From the NCBI RefSeq assembly GCF_024206495.1, contig NZ_JAMBPQ010000031.1:1-64000 (forward strand): a stretch of DNA of 64,000 nucleotides, read 5' to 3'. Position 1 is the stretch's first letter; every line of letters begins with the position of its first letter. Both the position numbers and the translations under genes were made by a program. The notes under the pieces are model-generated. The model worked only from the letters and a program-made list of their open reading frames with translations, did no database searches and was not told where the DNA came from. Positions 25,996 to 34,763 of this stretch are shown piece by piece. The DNA comes from Paraburkholderia sp. CNPSo 3272. GTDB taxonomy: Bacteria > Pseudomonadota > Gammaproteobacteria > Burkholderiales > Burkholderiaceae.

Positions 25996-26880
25996 ATGAA
26001 ACGCTTTGACAATAAAGTCGCCGCCATCACCGGAGCCGGCTCGGGCATGGGCCGCGCGCTCGCGCTCCAGCTTGCCGGCGCCGGCTGTCATCTCGCGCTC
26101 GCCGACCGGAACGCCCCGGCGCTCGAGGAGACCGCTCGCATCGTGGGCGCGCTTGCCCCTTCAGTACGCGTGAGCACGCGCGTGCTCGACGTGAGCGAGC
26201 GCGACGCCGTATTCGCGTGGGCCGACGAAACAGTTGCCACGCACGGCGGCATCAACCTCGTCTTCAACAACGCGGGCGTCGCGCTGTCGAGCACCATCGA
26301 AGGCATGGCGTACAGCGACCTCGAGTGGATCGTGAATATCAACTTCTGGGGCGTCGTGCATGGCACGAAGGCATTTCTGCCGCATCTGAAGGCGAGCGGC
26401 GACGGGCACATCGTCAATACGTCGAGCGTGTTCGGTCTTTTCGCACAACCAGGCATGAGCGGCTACAACGCGACCAAATATGCCGTGCGCGGCTTTACCG
26501 AAGCGCTGCGCCAGGAACTCGACATGATGCGCTGCGGCGTGTCCGCGACCTGCGTGCATCCGGGCGGCATTCGCACGAACATCGCGCAATCGAGCCGCGT
26601 GGCCCACAACATGGTCGGCTTTATGGTGGCGAGCGAGCAGCAAGGCAAAGACGACTTCGAGAAGTTCTTCATCACCACTGCCGACGACGCTGCCCGCACC
26701 ATCCTGAACGGCGTGAGGCGCAACGCGCGGCGCGTGCTGATTGGCCGCGACGCGCGCGCAGCCGACTGGCTCGCGCGCACGCTGCCCGCCGCGTACCAGG
26801 CGCTGATCGTGATGAGCGCGCGGCGCGAAGCCGCGAAGGCGCGCCGCCGCGCCGCGCGCGGGTCCGCCGCCACGCAATGA
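25996..26880 (+). CDS. SDR-family oxidoreductase
   Basis: The 294-residue short-chain dehydrogenase has the cofactor motif TGAGSGMG (12-19), NNAG at about 90 and the catalytic YNATK (Tyr and Lys in the SGYNATKYAV segment) plus Ser in NTSSVF. The Arg-rich C-terminus is unusual. It probably interconverts an alcohol and the ketone used by the monooxygenase 30 bp upstream. Its stop is followed by a 32-nt gap before the next gene. Confidence 0.93.
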   Translation: MKRFDNKVAAITGAGSGMGRALALQLAGAGCHLALADRNAPALEETARIVGALAPSVRVSTRVLDVSERDAVFAWADETVATHGGINLVFNNAGVALSSTIEGMAYSDLEWIVNINFWGVVHGTKAFLPHLKASGDGHIVNTSSVFGLFAQPGMSGYNATKYAVRGFTEALRQELDMMRCGVSATCVHPGGIRTNIAQSSRVAHNMVGFMVASEQQGKDDFEKFFITTADDAARTILNGVRRNARRVLIGRDARAADWLARTLPAAYQALIVMSARREAAKARRRAARGSAATQ

Positions 26881-26912
26881 ACAACAGCAGGCACACAACA
26901 GGGAGCCACAAC

Positions 26913-27812
26913 ATGATGCCGATACGGCGCGACATCCGCTTCGCATTACCGCCCGAAAGGGCCTGTGACTGGCACGTCAAGGGCGTGCCGGTCACCCACT
27001 TCTTCAACGCGCTTTCGCTGCTCTTTCCCGCGGGCGAGCGCTTCTTCATGGATTCGGTGCGGCACTATCGCGACCGCATCGAGGACCCCGAACTCAAGAA
27101 GCAGGTCATGGGCTTCATCGGCCAGGAGGCGATGCACACGCGTGAACACGTCGAATACAACGACTTGCTGCAGGCGGCGGGCTTGCCTGCGCACAAGCTC
27201 GACAAGCGGTTGTGGGCCATCCTCAACTTCGCGCGCAAGGTGTTGCCGCCTTCGCTGCAACTCGCGCAAACCGTGGCGCTCGAACACTACACGGCCATGC
27301 TCGCCGACCTGCTGCTCGCCGATACGGGCACGCGCATCGAAGGCTCGGTGGCGGGCTACAAGCAGATGTGGCTTTGGCACGCGCTGGAGGAAACCGAGCA
27401 CAAGTCGGTCTCGTTCGATGTCTGGAATCTCGTGGTCGAGCCAGGCGTCAAGCGCTATTTCATGCGAACCGGTACGATGCTCGCCACCACGGTTCTCTTC
27501 TGGCTCATCGTGTTCGACTATCACCTCGCGCTCTTGCGCGCGCACCGCCGCCGCCTGGGCAAGGTGCGCGGCATATGGAAGCTCGTGAAGTTTCTCTACG
27601 GGCCGCGTCACGGCGTGTTTCCCGGCATCGCGCTCGAATGGCTGCGCTTTTTCAAGCCCGGCTTCCATCCGTGGGATCACGACAACCGGCGCCATCTCGC
27701 GCGCATCGACGGCCTCGTTGCGCAGATCGACGAGACCAACGCGCAGTACGCCTCGCGCGCCGCCCCGCGCCGCGTGCCGCTGCATCCGGCGGCAACGCCG
27801 CGCGCGGTGTGA
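26913..27812 (+). CDS. Metal-dependent hydrolase of the PF10118 type
   Basis: The 299-residue protein is helical and ferritin-like. Metal-ligand candidates are GQEAMHTREH (ExxH) and ALEETEHKSVSFD. It has membrane-like segments at about 195-220 (LATTVLFWLIVFDYHLA). The chosen ATG at 26913 follows AGGGAG; the earlier in-frame ATG at 26877 overlaps the SDR stop and lacks a ribosome-binding site. The family is annotated as metal-dependent hydrolase but its reaction is poorly known. It is the third gene of the oxygenase operon. Confidence 0.85.
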   Translation: MMPIRRDIRFALPPERACDWHVKGVPVTHFFNALSLLFPAGERFFMDSVRHYRDRIEDPELKKQVMGFIGQEAMHTREHVEYNDLLQAAGLPAHKLDKRLWAILNFARKVLPPSLQLAQTVALEHYTAMLADLLLADTGTRIEGSVAGYKQMWLWHALEETEHKSVSFDVWNLVVEPGVKRYFMRTGTMLATTVLFWLIVFDYHLALLRAHRRRLGKVRGIWKLVKFLYGPRHGVFPGIALEWLRFFKPGFHPWDHDNRRHLARIDGLVAQIDETNAQYASRAAPRRVPLHPAATPRAV

Positions 27813-27820
27813 GCCGCGTC

Positions 27821-28711
27821 ATGCGTGGCGCGCCCGAACCCGTGTTCGTCCAGTCCGACGACGTGCGCCTCGCGGTTTACGTCAGCGGGCCCGACGATGC
27901 GCCGCCCGTCGTGCTCGTGCACGGCTACCCCGACTCGGCGCGCATCTGGAGCGCGTTGCGCAGCGAACTGGAGGCGCAATTTCGCGTCATCGCTTACGAT
28001 GTGCGCGGCATGGGGGCTTCCGAAGCGCCGCGTGCGCGCTCTGGCTATGTGCTCGCACAACTCGCGCGCGATCTGCTTGCGGTCGCCGATGCAACCTGCG
28101 GCGCGCGCGCGTTTCATCTGCTGGCGCACGACTGGGGGGCGATCCAGTGCTGGGAGGCCGTGACCGATCCGGCGAACGCCGCGCGGATCGCTTCGTACAC
28201 CTCCATATCCGGTCCTTGTCTCGACCACGTTTTTCTCAAGCCGCGCGTTCCTGCGCAGTTGCTGAAGTCGTGGTACATCGCGTTCTTTCATCTACCGCTC
28301 GTGCCCGAACTCGTCTGGCGGCTCGGGGGCGCGGCGTTGTGGCCGTGGTGGCTGCGCAAGACCGAGTGTGTGCGCGTCGAGCCGGATCCCCAGCGCTTGC
28401 GCAACGCGCTCAATGGGCTGCAACTCTACCGCGCGAACTTTCTAGCGTGTGCGCTGCGTCCGCGCGAGCGCCGCACACGCGTTCCGGTGCAGTTCATCGT
28501 GCCGCGTTTGGACCGCTATGTAACGCCGGCCATGTCCGAAGGCATCGAGCGCTGGCTTGGACAACATCAGCGCGAGATTATCGCCGCGCCGCATTGGGCC
28601 GTGGTGAGCGAGGCGCGGCAGATCGCGGCGCGCTTCGTACGTTTTGCCACGTGCGCTTCGCCATGCGAGCAACGCTTCGAATCCAACCTGCACACAGAGG
28701 ACCGCCAGTGA
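27821..28711 (+). CDS. Alpha/beta hydrolase, epoxide-hydrolase-like
   Basis: The 296-residue enzyme has the oxyanion-hole motif HGYPD at about 34 and an Asp nucleophile elbow in LLAHDWGAIQCW (around residue 103), the hallmark of epoxide hydrolases and dehalogenases rather than Ser esterases. The base His is in APHWAVVSE. The start could also be GTG 27809, which overlaps the preceding stop. Its stop overlaps the next GTG start by 4 bp. The gene belongs to the oxygenase operon. Confidence 0.88.
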   Translation: MRGAPEPVFVQSDDVRLAVYVSGPDDAPPVVLVHGYPDSARIWSALRSELEAQFRVIAYDVRGMGASEAPRARSGYVLAQLARDLLAVADATCGARAFHLLAHDWGAIQCWEAVTDPANAARIASYTSISGPCLDHVFLKPRVPAQLLKSWYIAFFHLPLVPELVWRLGGAALWPWWLRKTECVRVEPDPQRLRNALNGLQLYRANFLACALRPRERRTRVPVQFIVPRLDRYVTPAMSEGIERWLGQHQREIIAAPHWAVVSEARQIAARFVRFATCASPCEQRFESNLHTEDRQ

Positions 28712-29766
28712 ACCCCGTTGCCCTGCCTGTCGCGGTCGTTGCCGCCGGCGTTGCGCTTGCCGCAGGAAGCGCTGCGCTTGCCGCATTCTCGCGACGCGCC
28801 ACGCGCCGCATCGAAGCGGCCGTGCCGATGGACGGCCAGCTGATCGACATCGACGGCGACCGCATTCATTACGTCGAGTACGGCAGCGGACCGCCGATTG
28901 TGTTCATACACGGCCTGAGCGGGCAAATGCGCAACTTCGCGTGGCTGCCCATGCAGGCGCTCGCACGCGAGCATCGCGTGATACTCATCGACCGCCCAGG
29001 CTCCGGCTACTCCATACGCGGGCCACACGCATCGGCGAACATCTGCGCGCAGGCGCGCACGGTCGCGCGCTTCATCGAAGCGCTGGGTCTCGAATCGCCG
29101 GTGCTCGTCGGGCACTCGCTGGGCGGCGCAATCGCGCTGGCCGTGGCGCTCGATCATCCGCACGCAGTTTCGCGGCTCGCGCTGATCGCGCCGCTCACGC
29201 ACGTCCAGACCGAGGTGCCCAAGGCCTTCCGCGCGCTCGTGCTGCGCTCGCAGGCCATGCGCCGCTTCGTGGCGCGCACGTTCGCGACCCCCATCGGACT
29301 CGCGACCAGTTCCGCGGTCCTCAAGCAGGTGTTCGCGCCCGAGGCCGTACCGGGCGATTTCCGCACACGCGGCGGCGGACTCCTGAGCTTGCGGCCCAGC
29401 GGCTTCTACAACGCCTCCGCCGATCTCGTCGCGATTGAAGACGCCGATGATCTCGTGCAGATGGAACAACGCTACGCAAAACTGAGCGTTCCCGTTGATG
29501 TTCTGTTTGGCCGTGACGACGTCGTGCTCGACTGGACCCGACACGGCGAGGCGCTCAGCCGCCTCACGAGCCAGGTGACGCTCAAGGTGATGAGCGGCGG
29601 CCATATGCTGCCCGTCACCGCGCCGTCCACGACCTACGACTGGCTGCTCTCCGCGCTCTCGGGCACAGTGCACGCGAGCCACGCGCGCGCGATCGAGGCG
29701 GATGAGTCGCGCACGGACATCGGTTCGCCGGCACCGGGCGTGTTGGGCAATCCGTCTGTGACTTAG
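28708..29766 (+). CDS. Alpha/beta hydrolase, membrane-anchored
   Basis: The 352-residue protein starts with GTG at 28708 (AGAGGA upstream, 4-bp overlap with the previous stop). An N-terminal hydrophobic segment (about 4-27) would anchor it. The Ser nucleophile elbow GHSLGG is at about 134, the oxyanion motif HGLSG at about 68, the Asp in FGRDD and the His in GGHML. It probably hydrolyses the ester formed by the monooxygenase; this is inference from the operon. No terminator is obvious after it. Confidence 0.88.
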   Translation: MNPVALPVAVVAAGVALAAGSAALAAFSRRATRRIEAAVPMDGQLIDIDGDRIHYVEYGSGPPIVFIHGLSGQMRNFAWLPMQALAREHRVILIDRPGSGYSIRGPHASANICAQARTVARFIEALGLESPVLVGHSLGGAIALAVALDHPHAVSRLALIAPLTHVQTEVPKAFRALVLRSQAMRRFVARTFATPIGLATSSAVLKQVFAPEAVPGDFRTRGGGLLSLRPSGFYNASADLVAIEDADDLVQMEQRYAKLSVPVDVLFGRDDVVLDWTRHGEALSRLTSQVTLKVMSGGHMLPVTAPSTTYDWLLSALSGTVHASHARAIEADESRTDIGSPAPGVLGNPSVT

Positions 29767-29878
29767 CCGGCCTCGCCACACGGCGTGCGCTGCGTGAAGA
29801 GGAAATCGCGAAGCCGAAAAATGCGTCGGCCCGCGTGCGAACGCGCGGGCCGCAAGCATTCATCAAGGGAGACAGGAA

Positions 29879-30772
29879 ATGAAAATTCAGAAAGCGCGGA
29901 CGTTCATCGCGTGTGCGGCGCTTGCGCTCGCCAGCAGCACGGCATTCGCGCAAGGCAAGGGCGCGCAAACAAGCGACGCATCGCAAAGCGCAACGTCCGC
30001 CGCCGACGTCGCGAAACTGAGCGTCGATCAACAGGTACGCTGGCTGCAGCGCGCGCAGAAGAGCGACGCGCTCACGAAGATGGACGACGTGCAACTCACC
30101 GCGCTTTTCGAAGCGTTCGATCCGCTCGTCGTGCCCACGCTCATCAAGCTCGGCCCGGCGGGCTATCCCTCATATGAATTCGTGCTGTCGCGCTGGGAGC
30201 GCCTGAACGGCAAGTGGCCCGCGAAGCCCGCGCACATGCTCGTGAAGCTCGAGCACGAGCCGCTGCGCATCTACGCGAAATGGCTGCCCGACGGCGATCA
30301 TTCCGGCGAGGAGGTGATCTACGACGCCTCGAAGCGCAGCGACGAAATGTACGGACACCTCGGCGGCCTGCTCGGCGTGATGCCGATGTGGACCGCGCTC
30401 GACGGTACGCTCGCGCGCTCGCAGTCGAATCACAAGATCACGGATCTCGGCACCGAATTCATCGTGAGCCAGTTCATGACCGACGCGAAGAAGTACGTCG
30501 AAGTGGGCGCGTCCTACAAGCCGCAAGTCGAGGTGAAAACGATAGATGGCGTACGTGTGGTGGCGCTGACCTACGTTTCGCCGAGCGGCAAGCCGCAGTA
30601 CTACGCGAAGAAGCAGACGCTCGGGCTGGACCTGCGGCATCCGTATTTCCGCACCGTCGAAGCCTACGGCGACGACGGGCAGATGTTCGAAAAAATCGTC
30701 ATCGACAGCATCACGCCGAAATCCTTCGACGACGAAGCATTCGATCCGAAGAATCCCGATTACAAGTTCTGA
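29879..30772 (+). CDS. DUF1571 exported protein
   Basis: The 297-residue protein has a signal peptide (AFAQ cleavage at about 24) and a periplasmic DUF1571 body with YPSYEFVLSRWERLNGKWP, LRIYAKWLPDGDHSGEEVIYD and the ending KNPDYKF. An AGGGAG lies before the start. DUF1571 has no established function. Two dispersed iterons lie in the gap after its stop. Confidence 0.82.
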   Translation: MKIQKARTFIACAALALASSTAFAQGKGAQTSDASQSATSAADVAKLSVDQQVRWLQRAQKSDALTKMDDVQLTALFEAFDPLVVPTLIKLGPAGYPSYEFVLSRWERLNGKWPAKPAHMLVKLEHEPLRIYAKWLPDGDHSGEEVIYDASKRSDEMYGHLGGLLGVMPMWTALDGTLARSQSNHKITDLGTEFIVSQFMTDAKKYVEVGASYKPQVEVKTIDGVRVVALTYVSPSGKPQYYAKKQTLGLDLRHPYFRTVEAYGDDGQMFEKIVIDSITPKSFDDEAFDPKNPDYKF

Positions 30773-30794
30773 AACCTGGGCTACGAGAACAAAG

Positions 30795-30811
30795 GTGAGG
30801 CTTTCCGGGAG
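30795..30811 (+). repeat. Dispersed iteron copy i
   Basis: Reads GTGAGGCTTTCCGGGAG on the plus strand, a full match at the 12 fixed positions. It faces copy j on the other strand 17 bp away. Confidence 0.8.
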
Positions 30812-30828
30812 GAGCGCACGACATTCGA

Positions 30829-30845
30829 CTCCTGGAACTCCTCAC
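30829..30845 (-). repeat. Dispersed iteron copy j
   Basis: Reads GTGAGGAGTTCCAGGAG on the minus strand, one mismatch, forming an inverted pair with copy i in the gap between the DUF1571 and DsbG-like genes. Confidence 0.72.
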
Positions 30846-30900
30846 CTATCGTTGTATCGGTGAACTCACGATGCGGTGAATGACTCACCGCCGCGCGCGC

Positions 30901-31515
30901 TCAACGATACTTCTGCAACTCGGCATCGGTGATCGGTTGCGCCGGCAGGTTCAGCATGCCCGGCAAGTCGTCCAGCTTCGGCAAGCCGCTGACATTGGCC
31001 CAACGTCCGCCCGAGCCTTGGTAAATAAGCGTAGGCGTACCGTCGAAACCGAGGTCTTGAAAGAGCTTGATGTTGTCGTCGAGCTTGTTCTTGTCGGCGG
31101 CGGAAATGTGCGCGAGCGGTGCGATGCCGCCCGATTCGTCCTTCTCCGAGTAGTGCGTTTCCAGCTCTTTAAGCAGCGCGGGGCCGTCTTTCGCCTCCAG
31201 CAGAGCGGCCGCCTTGCCCGCCGAATCGGGTTTCAGAAAGCCCATAGGAATCCAATGCACCTGCAGGCCGACCGCTTCATACGGTTGCAGCGCTTTCCAC
31301 ACCAGGTGACAGTAAATACAGTTTGGGTCCATAAAGACATAAAGCGTCGACTTCACGTTCGACCCATTCGCGCCTTCTACGATCGCACTCGCATTCTGCA
31401 GGCTTGCAGCCGCCGTTGCGGGCAACCAGGTGGGCTCAGGACCCGCGGCGGCCATGGCGCCGGCGCTCATGGCCAGTGCGCCTGCGGCGATCAGCATGCG
31501 TGTGAACTTCTTCAT
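30901..31515 (-). CDS. Short DsbG-like periplasmic thiol-disulfide protein
   Basis: The 204-residue protein has a signal peptide (MKKFTRMLIAAGALAMSAGAMAAA) and a thioredoxin fold with active-site CIYC (Cys 66 and 69) and the cis-Pro loop GTPTLIY. E. coli DsbG and DsbC carry an N-terminal dimerisation domain of about 60-70 residues. Here only about 30 mature residues precede the fold, so the protein is likely monomeric and acts as a reductase or oxidase rather than a classic isomerase. AGAGGA precedes the start. Confidence 0.85.
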   Translation of the reverse strand: MKKFTRMLIAAGALAMSAGAMAAAGPEPTWLPATAAASLQNASAIVEGANGSNVKSTLYVFMDPNCIYCHLVWKALQPYEAVGLQVHWIPMGFLKPDSAGKAAALLEAKDGPALLKELETHYSEKDESGGIAPLAHISAADKNKLDDNIKLFQDLGFDGTPTLIYQGSGGRWANVSGLPKLDDLPGMLNLPAQPITDAELQKYR

Positions 31516-31640
31516 TCTTTTCCTCTGACCTGGATAGCGCGTCACGTCGCGCGTCTGTGAAGCGAAGGCTCGTATCTTATGGTCGGGCCGTGGCACGTCA
31601 CTGACGCCAATATGGCAAAGGCGTCAGGTGAGCAGCAAAG

Positions 31641-31657
31641 GTGAGAGTTTGCGGGAG
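31641..31657 (+). repeat. Dispersed iteron copy k
   Basis: Reads GTGAGAGTTTGCGGGAG on the plus strand, a full match, 10 bp from the stop of the beta-barrel gene and 125 bp upstream of the DsbG-like start. Confidence 0.8.
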
Positions 31658-31667
31658 GACGTTGGAC

Positions 31668-32240
31668 CTAGAACTTGAACCGCAACTGAAACCCGATGGT
31701 AAACGGCAGATCGTCAGACGGTATCGGCGGAATGACGATGAAGTTCACGCCCACGCGCTTGTACGCGACCATCACGATAGGCGCGACCACGGGCCCGATC
31801 GTATGGTCGTGGCCGAGACCCCAGTTGCCATAGTTGTAGCCGGAGATGATGCCGCCCATCGCAGCGAGCCGCACGAAACCCCAGTGCAGAAACTCGGGCG
31901 CCCACACTGCGCCGCCATAATAAGAGGGCCGGCGCAACGAGTTGCGAAAACCGCCTGCCGTGAGCGCCCACGTGTCGCCGGGCCAGCATTCGATGCCGAG
32001 GCCCGGATTGAATTGTTCGAAGTCCTTGTCGGGATGGATGTGGTACGAGCCCACCATCGCATCTACCCACAGGCCCGAACTACACCAGTTCGCCGCCTGC
32101 GCCGACTGCGCCGTGCCGAGCAGCAGCAGCGGCAGGAGCAGCAGGGCAGCCGCCGCGCCGCGTTTCGTTCTCTTCGCCTGCGTTGTCGCCGTCGTTCTCG
32201 TTCTGGTTGCTGCGCCACCTTGCTTCTGCCAAAACCGCAT
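31668..32240 (-). CDS. Small outer-membrane beta-barrel protein
   Basis: The 190-residue protein starts at ATG 32240 (GGAGAG upstream). A long N-region of 26 Thr/Arg/Lys residues precedes a Leu-rich signal peptide (ALLLLPLLLLGTAQSAQA). The mature part has alternating beta strands, YGGAVWAPEFLHWGF, GGIISGYNYGNWGLGHDH and a C-terminal strand ending RFKF with terminal Phe, which signals outer-membrane insertion. It resembles small barrels sometimes grouped with PagP-like proteins, but I see no firm catalytic signature. Function unknown. Confidence 0.7.
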   Translation of the reverse strand: MRFWQKQGGAATRTRTTATTQAKRTKRGAAAALLLLPLLLLGTAQSAQAANWCSSGLWVDAMVGSYHIHPDKDFEQFNPGLGIECWPGDTWALTAGGFRNSLRRPSYYGGAVWAPEFLHWGFVRLAAMGGIISGYNYGNWGLGHDHTIGPVVAPIVMVAYKRVGVNFIVIPPIPSDDLPFTIGFQLRFKF

Positions 32241-32428
32241 GGGCTCTCCGTCCTTTCTTGCGCCGATCCGCCAAGGGATCGCCTGTTTTCTGGTTGCTGG
32301 TTCGCGGTGAATGACGAACTGTACCGCAACCCGATGCGTGCGCAGTGGAGTCCAGGCTCGGATCCGGCAACTCGCTCGCCGCCGGCACGGTGCCATGCGC
32401 AGCGAGTTGCCCCGATGAAAGCGAAGCG

Positions 32429-32908
32429 TCAGAGGCCGAGGTCGGAAAGGCCCGGATGGTCGTCGGGACGGCGCCCGAGCGGCCAGTGATAGAGACGATC
32501 CGTCTCGCGGATCGGCAGGTCGTTGATCGATGCGTGACGGCGCGCCATCAGGCCGTTCGCGTCGAATTCCCAGTTTTCGTTGCCATACGAGCGGAACCAG
32601 CTGCCCGAATCGTCGTGCCACTCATAGGCGAATCGCACCGCGATGCGATTGTCCGTGTACGCCCATAGCTCCTTGATCAGGCGATAGTCGAGCTCGCGCG
32701 CCCACTTGCGCGTGAGAAGTTCGACGATGGCCCCGCGGCCCGTCACGAACTCGGCGCGATTGCGCCACACGCTTTGCGGCGTGTAAGCAAGCGAAACGCG
32801 TTGCGGGTCGCGCGTGTTCCAGCCGTCTTCCGCTGCGCGCACTTTCTGTATGGCGCTCTCGCGCGTGAACGGCGGCAGCGGCGGACGCACTTCGGGCGAA
32901 TCACTCAT
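32429..32908 (-). CDS. DUF1348 (SnoaL/NTF2-like) protein
   Basis: The 159-residue protein has the NTF2-like fold with DUF1348 motifs [36 protein letters not shown] and [25 protein letters not shown] precedes ATG 32908, and it overlaps the end of the TetR gene by 8 bp, so the two are translationally coupled. Members of the family are small enzymes or binding proteins of unknown role. It is the likely target of the autoregulated TetR operon. Confidence 0.9.
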   Translation of the reverse strand: MSDSPEVRPPLPPFTRESAIQKVRAAEDGWNTRDPQRVSLAYTPQSVWRNRAEFVTGRGAIVELLTRKWARELDYRLIKELWAYTDNRIAVRFAYEWHDDSGSWFRSYGNENWEFDANGLMARRHASINDLPIRETDRLYHWPLGRRPDDHPGLSDLGL

Positions 32909-33623
32909 GGTCTTGCTCCTTGCGTTGGGCGGCGCGCCGTGGCGGTGCGCGCGATGGGGATCGGTTTTGGGATTGGCTTGGGGAATCGGAACCGCTTTTC
33001 GGTGTGAGAGCGTCGAGCAACGATCGGCCTGCCGCGCGTGCGTCGAGCGCCGCATCGGGGTCGCCGCTCACGAGTGCGACGCCGATCGCGCCGTCGATCA
33101 GGATCAGCCATTGCCGCGCGAGACGGGCGGCGATCCGGCGATCTGCGCCGACGCTCGCGACCCACGCCTCGCACTGTTCGCGCACGAAGTCGAGCAGGCG
33201 TTCCTTGTGTTCGCGCGCGACCACGCGCACCGGGTCGTCGGGTGACGCGATTTCTCCGGCGGCGTTGAGAAACGCGCAACCGTGAAAGCCCTCGGACGTG
33301 AACCACTCGCGCAATACGTCGAACATGCCGGCAAGGCGTGCCTGCGGCGTGCGTCCGCGCGCGAGCGTACCGGCGACGAACCAGCGCATCCAGCGCTCGT
33401 CGCGCCGCGAAAGCGCAGCCGCGACTAATGCGTCCTTCGATTCGAAATACGTGTAGAAGCTCTTGCGCGCCGCCCCCGCCGCGCGAACGATCGCGTCGAC
33501 GCCCGTTGCGTGAATGCCGCCCGCGTAGATCAGCGCCTCGGCGGCTTCGAGCAGGCGCTCGCGCGCATCGGCCTGCGGCGCGTCTGCGTTCGCTTCGGTG
33601 TTCGTTACGGCGGGCGGGCTCAT
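32901..33623 (-). CDS. TetR-family regulator
   Basis: The 240-residue repressor has the TetR helix-turn-helix at about 20-65 ([52 protein letters not shown]). The C-terminal 25 residues are Ser/Gln/Arg-rich low complexity. Two operator-like palindromes (33671-33717) overlap its promoter, implying autorepression. The operon with DUF1348 is the visible target. No start-proximal ribosome-binding site is strong. Confidence 0.92.
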   Translation of the reverse strand: MSPPAVTNTEANADAPQADARERLLEAAEALIYAGGIHATGVDAIVRAAGAARKSFYTYFESKDALVAAALSRRDERWMRWFVAGTLARGRTPQARLAGMFDVLREWFTSEGFHGCAFLNAAGEIASPDDPVRVVAREHKERLLDFVREQCEAWVASVGADRRIAARLARQWLILIDGAIGVALVSGDPDAALDARAAGRSLLDALTPKSGSDSPSQSQNRSPSRAPPRRAAQRKEQDHE

Positions 33624-33670
33624 GGCTAGTCTCGTTGGGCGCGATTGCGGCGGGATTGCGAAGGTCAGCG

Positions 33671-33717
33671 GGAGAATGATCGTTCTCCCAGTCCGCAATG
33701 TAGAACGATCATTCTCC
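33671..33717. promoter_or_regulatory. Two TetR operator palindromes
   Basis: GGAGAATGATCGTTCTCC (33671-33688) and GTAGAACGATCATTCTCC (33700-33717) are near-palindromes and inverted copies of each other, centres 29 bp apart. The second lies in the spacer of the promoter of the TetR gene, the first downstream of its -10. Binding would block initiation. Confidence 0.85.
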
Positions 33718-33725
33718 CAAGTCAA
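33697..33725 (-). promoter_or_regulatory. Promoter of the TetR-DUF1348 operon
   Basis: On the minus strand, TTGACT (33720-33725) and TACATT (33697-33702) with 17-bp spacing. The spacer holds one operator. The -35 overlaps the end of the EamA gene (stop 33722). Confidence 0.75.
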
Positions 33726-34696
33726 GACACTTTGCTGTCGCGCGCGCTGCGCTGCGCCCTAACGCGATCCCACAGCCCGCGTCCTGAGACCGCGAACACG
33801 GCGACCACGACCAGGGTGAGGCCGAGCACGCGCGTGAGCGTAAGCGGCTCGCCGAGCAGCACCGTGGCCAGCGCCACGCTCGACACCGGCGCCACCGCGG
33901 TAAAGACTGCGGCCTCGCCGCCCGGCACGCGCGCCGCGCCCGCATACCAGAGCCAGAATCCGGCCACCGTCGGCACGAGCGCGTAATACGCCACGCCGAG
34001 CAAGGCGTTCAACTGCACGGTGTGAGCCGCGCCAAACCAGCCGGGCAGCGCGCACAAGCCCGCTACGACGAAGCCGATGCCCGTCATCGCGCTCGCCTGC
34101 GCAAGGGGCGGCCACGGTTGCGAAAGCCGTTTGTTCAGCAGGACGAACAGGCTTTCGCACACGACGGCGCCAAGGATCATCGCGTCGCCCGTGAGCGAGC
34201 GAGCGCCATCGCGATGCTCGCCGGGCGCGAGTGTGATCATCGCCACGCCGAGGCTCGCGATCGTCACCGAAACGAGCGTCCTTGCGCGCAGCCGCTCTCC
34301 GAGCACCAGCGCCGCCGTCAACGCGCAGACCGCCGGTAGCGTGCCGAGGATGATGCCGGCATCGCTCGCCGAAGTACGCTGCGTGCCCGCGATCAGCAAG
34401 ACCGTATAGCCGACGCTGCCGATCGCAGCCTGTGAGACGAGCAACAGCGCGTCGCGCAGGCCGGGACGCGGAAACGCCGTACCGGTCAGACGCATGAGCA
34501 GCAGAAAGACCGGCAACGCCATCCCGAAGCGCAGCGCGGTGGCCGGCAGCGGATCGAGCCCGGCGCCGATGGCCTTGCTCGCAATGACCGTGCTGCCCAC
34601 GGTGAGCATGGCCGCCGTCAATTGCGCCTGCGCGACGGATCGGGGGGAGAGGGTCAAGCGCCGCGCGTTTTCGCGCGACGGCAATCGGTTCGACAT
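33722..34696 (-). CDS. EamA/DMT-family transporter
   Basis: The 324-residue inner-membrane protein has about ten hydrophobic segments in two EamA repeats (about 25-150 and 170-300), with the late motif FTAVAPVSSVALATVLLGEPLT. Members export amino acids, nucleosides or other metabolites. GAGGAG precedes ATG 34696. The AraC regulator gene lies just upstream on the same strand and probably controls it; a CGTGGTGA/TCACCACG inverted repeat lies in the gap. Confidence 0.9.
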   Translation of the reverse strand: MSNRLPSRENARRLTLSPRSVAQAQLTAAMLTVGSTVIASKAIGAGLDPLPATALRFGMALPVFLLLMRLTGTAFPRPGLRDALLLVSQAAIGSVGYTVLLIAGTQRTSASDAGIILGTLPAVCALTAALVLGERLRARTLVSVTIASLGVAMITLAPGEHRDGARSLTGDAMILGAVVCESLFVLLNKRLSQPWPPLAQASAMTGIGFVVAGLCALPGWFGAAHTVQLNALLGVAYYALVPTVAGFWLWYAGAARVPGGEAAVFTAVAPVSSVALATVLLGEPLTLTRVLGLTLVVVAVFAVSGRGLWDRVRAQRSARDSKVS

Positions 34697-34707
34697 GGAG
34701 CGCTCCT

Positions 34708-34738
34708 CGTGGTGATACGCCTGTATAGGCTCACCACG
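34708..34738. promoter_or_regulatory. Inverted repeat upstream of EamA gene
   Basis: CGTGGTGA (34708-34715) and TCACCACG (34731-34738), perfect 8-bp arms with a 15-nt spacer. It is placed as an operator for the AraC-type regulator or as a small hairpin in the transcript. Confidence 0.45.
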
Positions 34739-34763
34739 ACGCGCCGTCTTGGATCGTTGTGCG

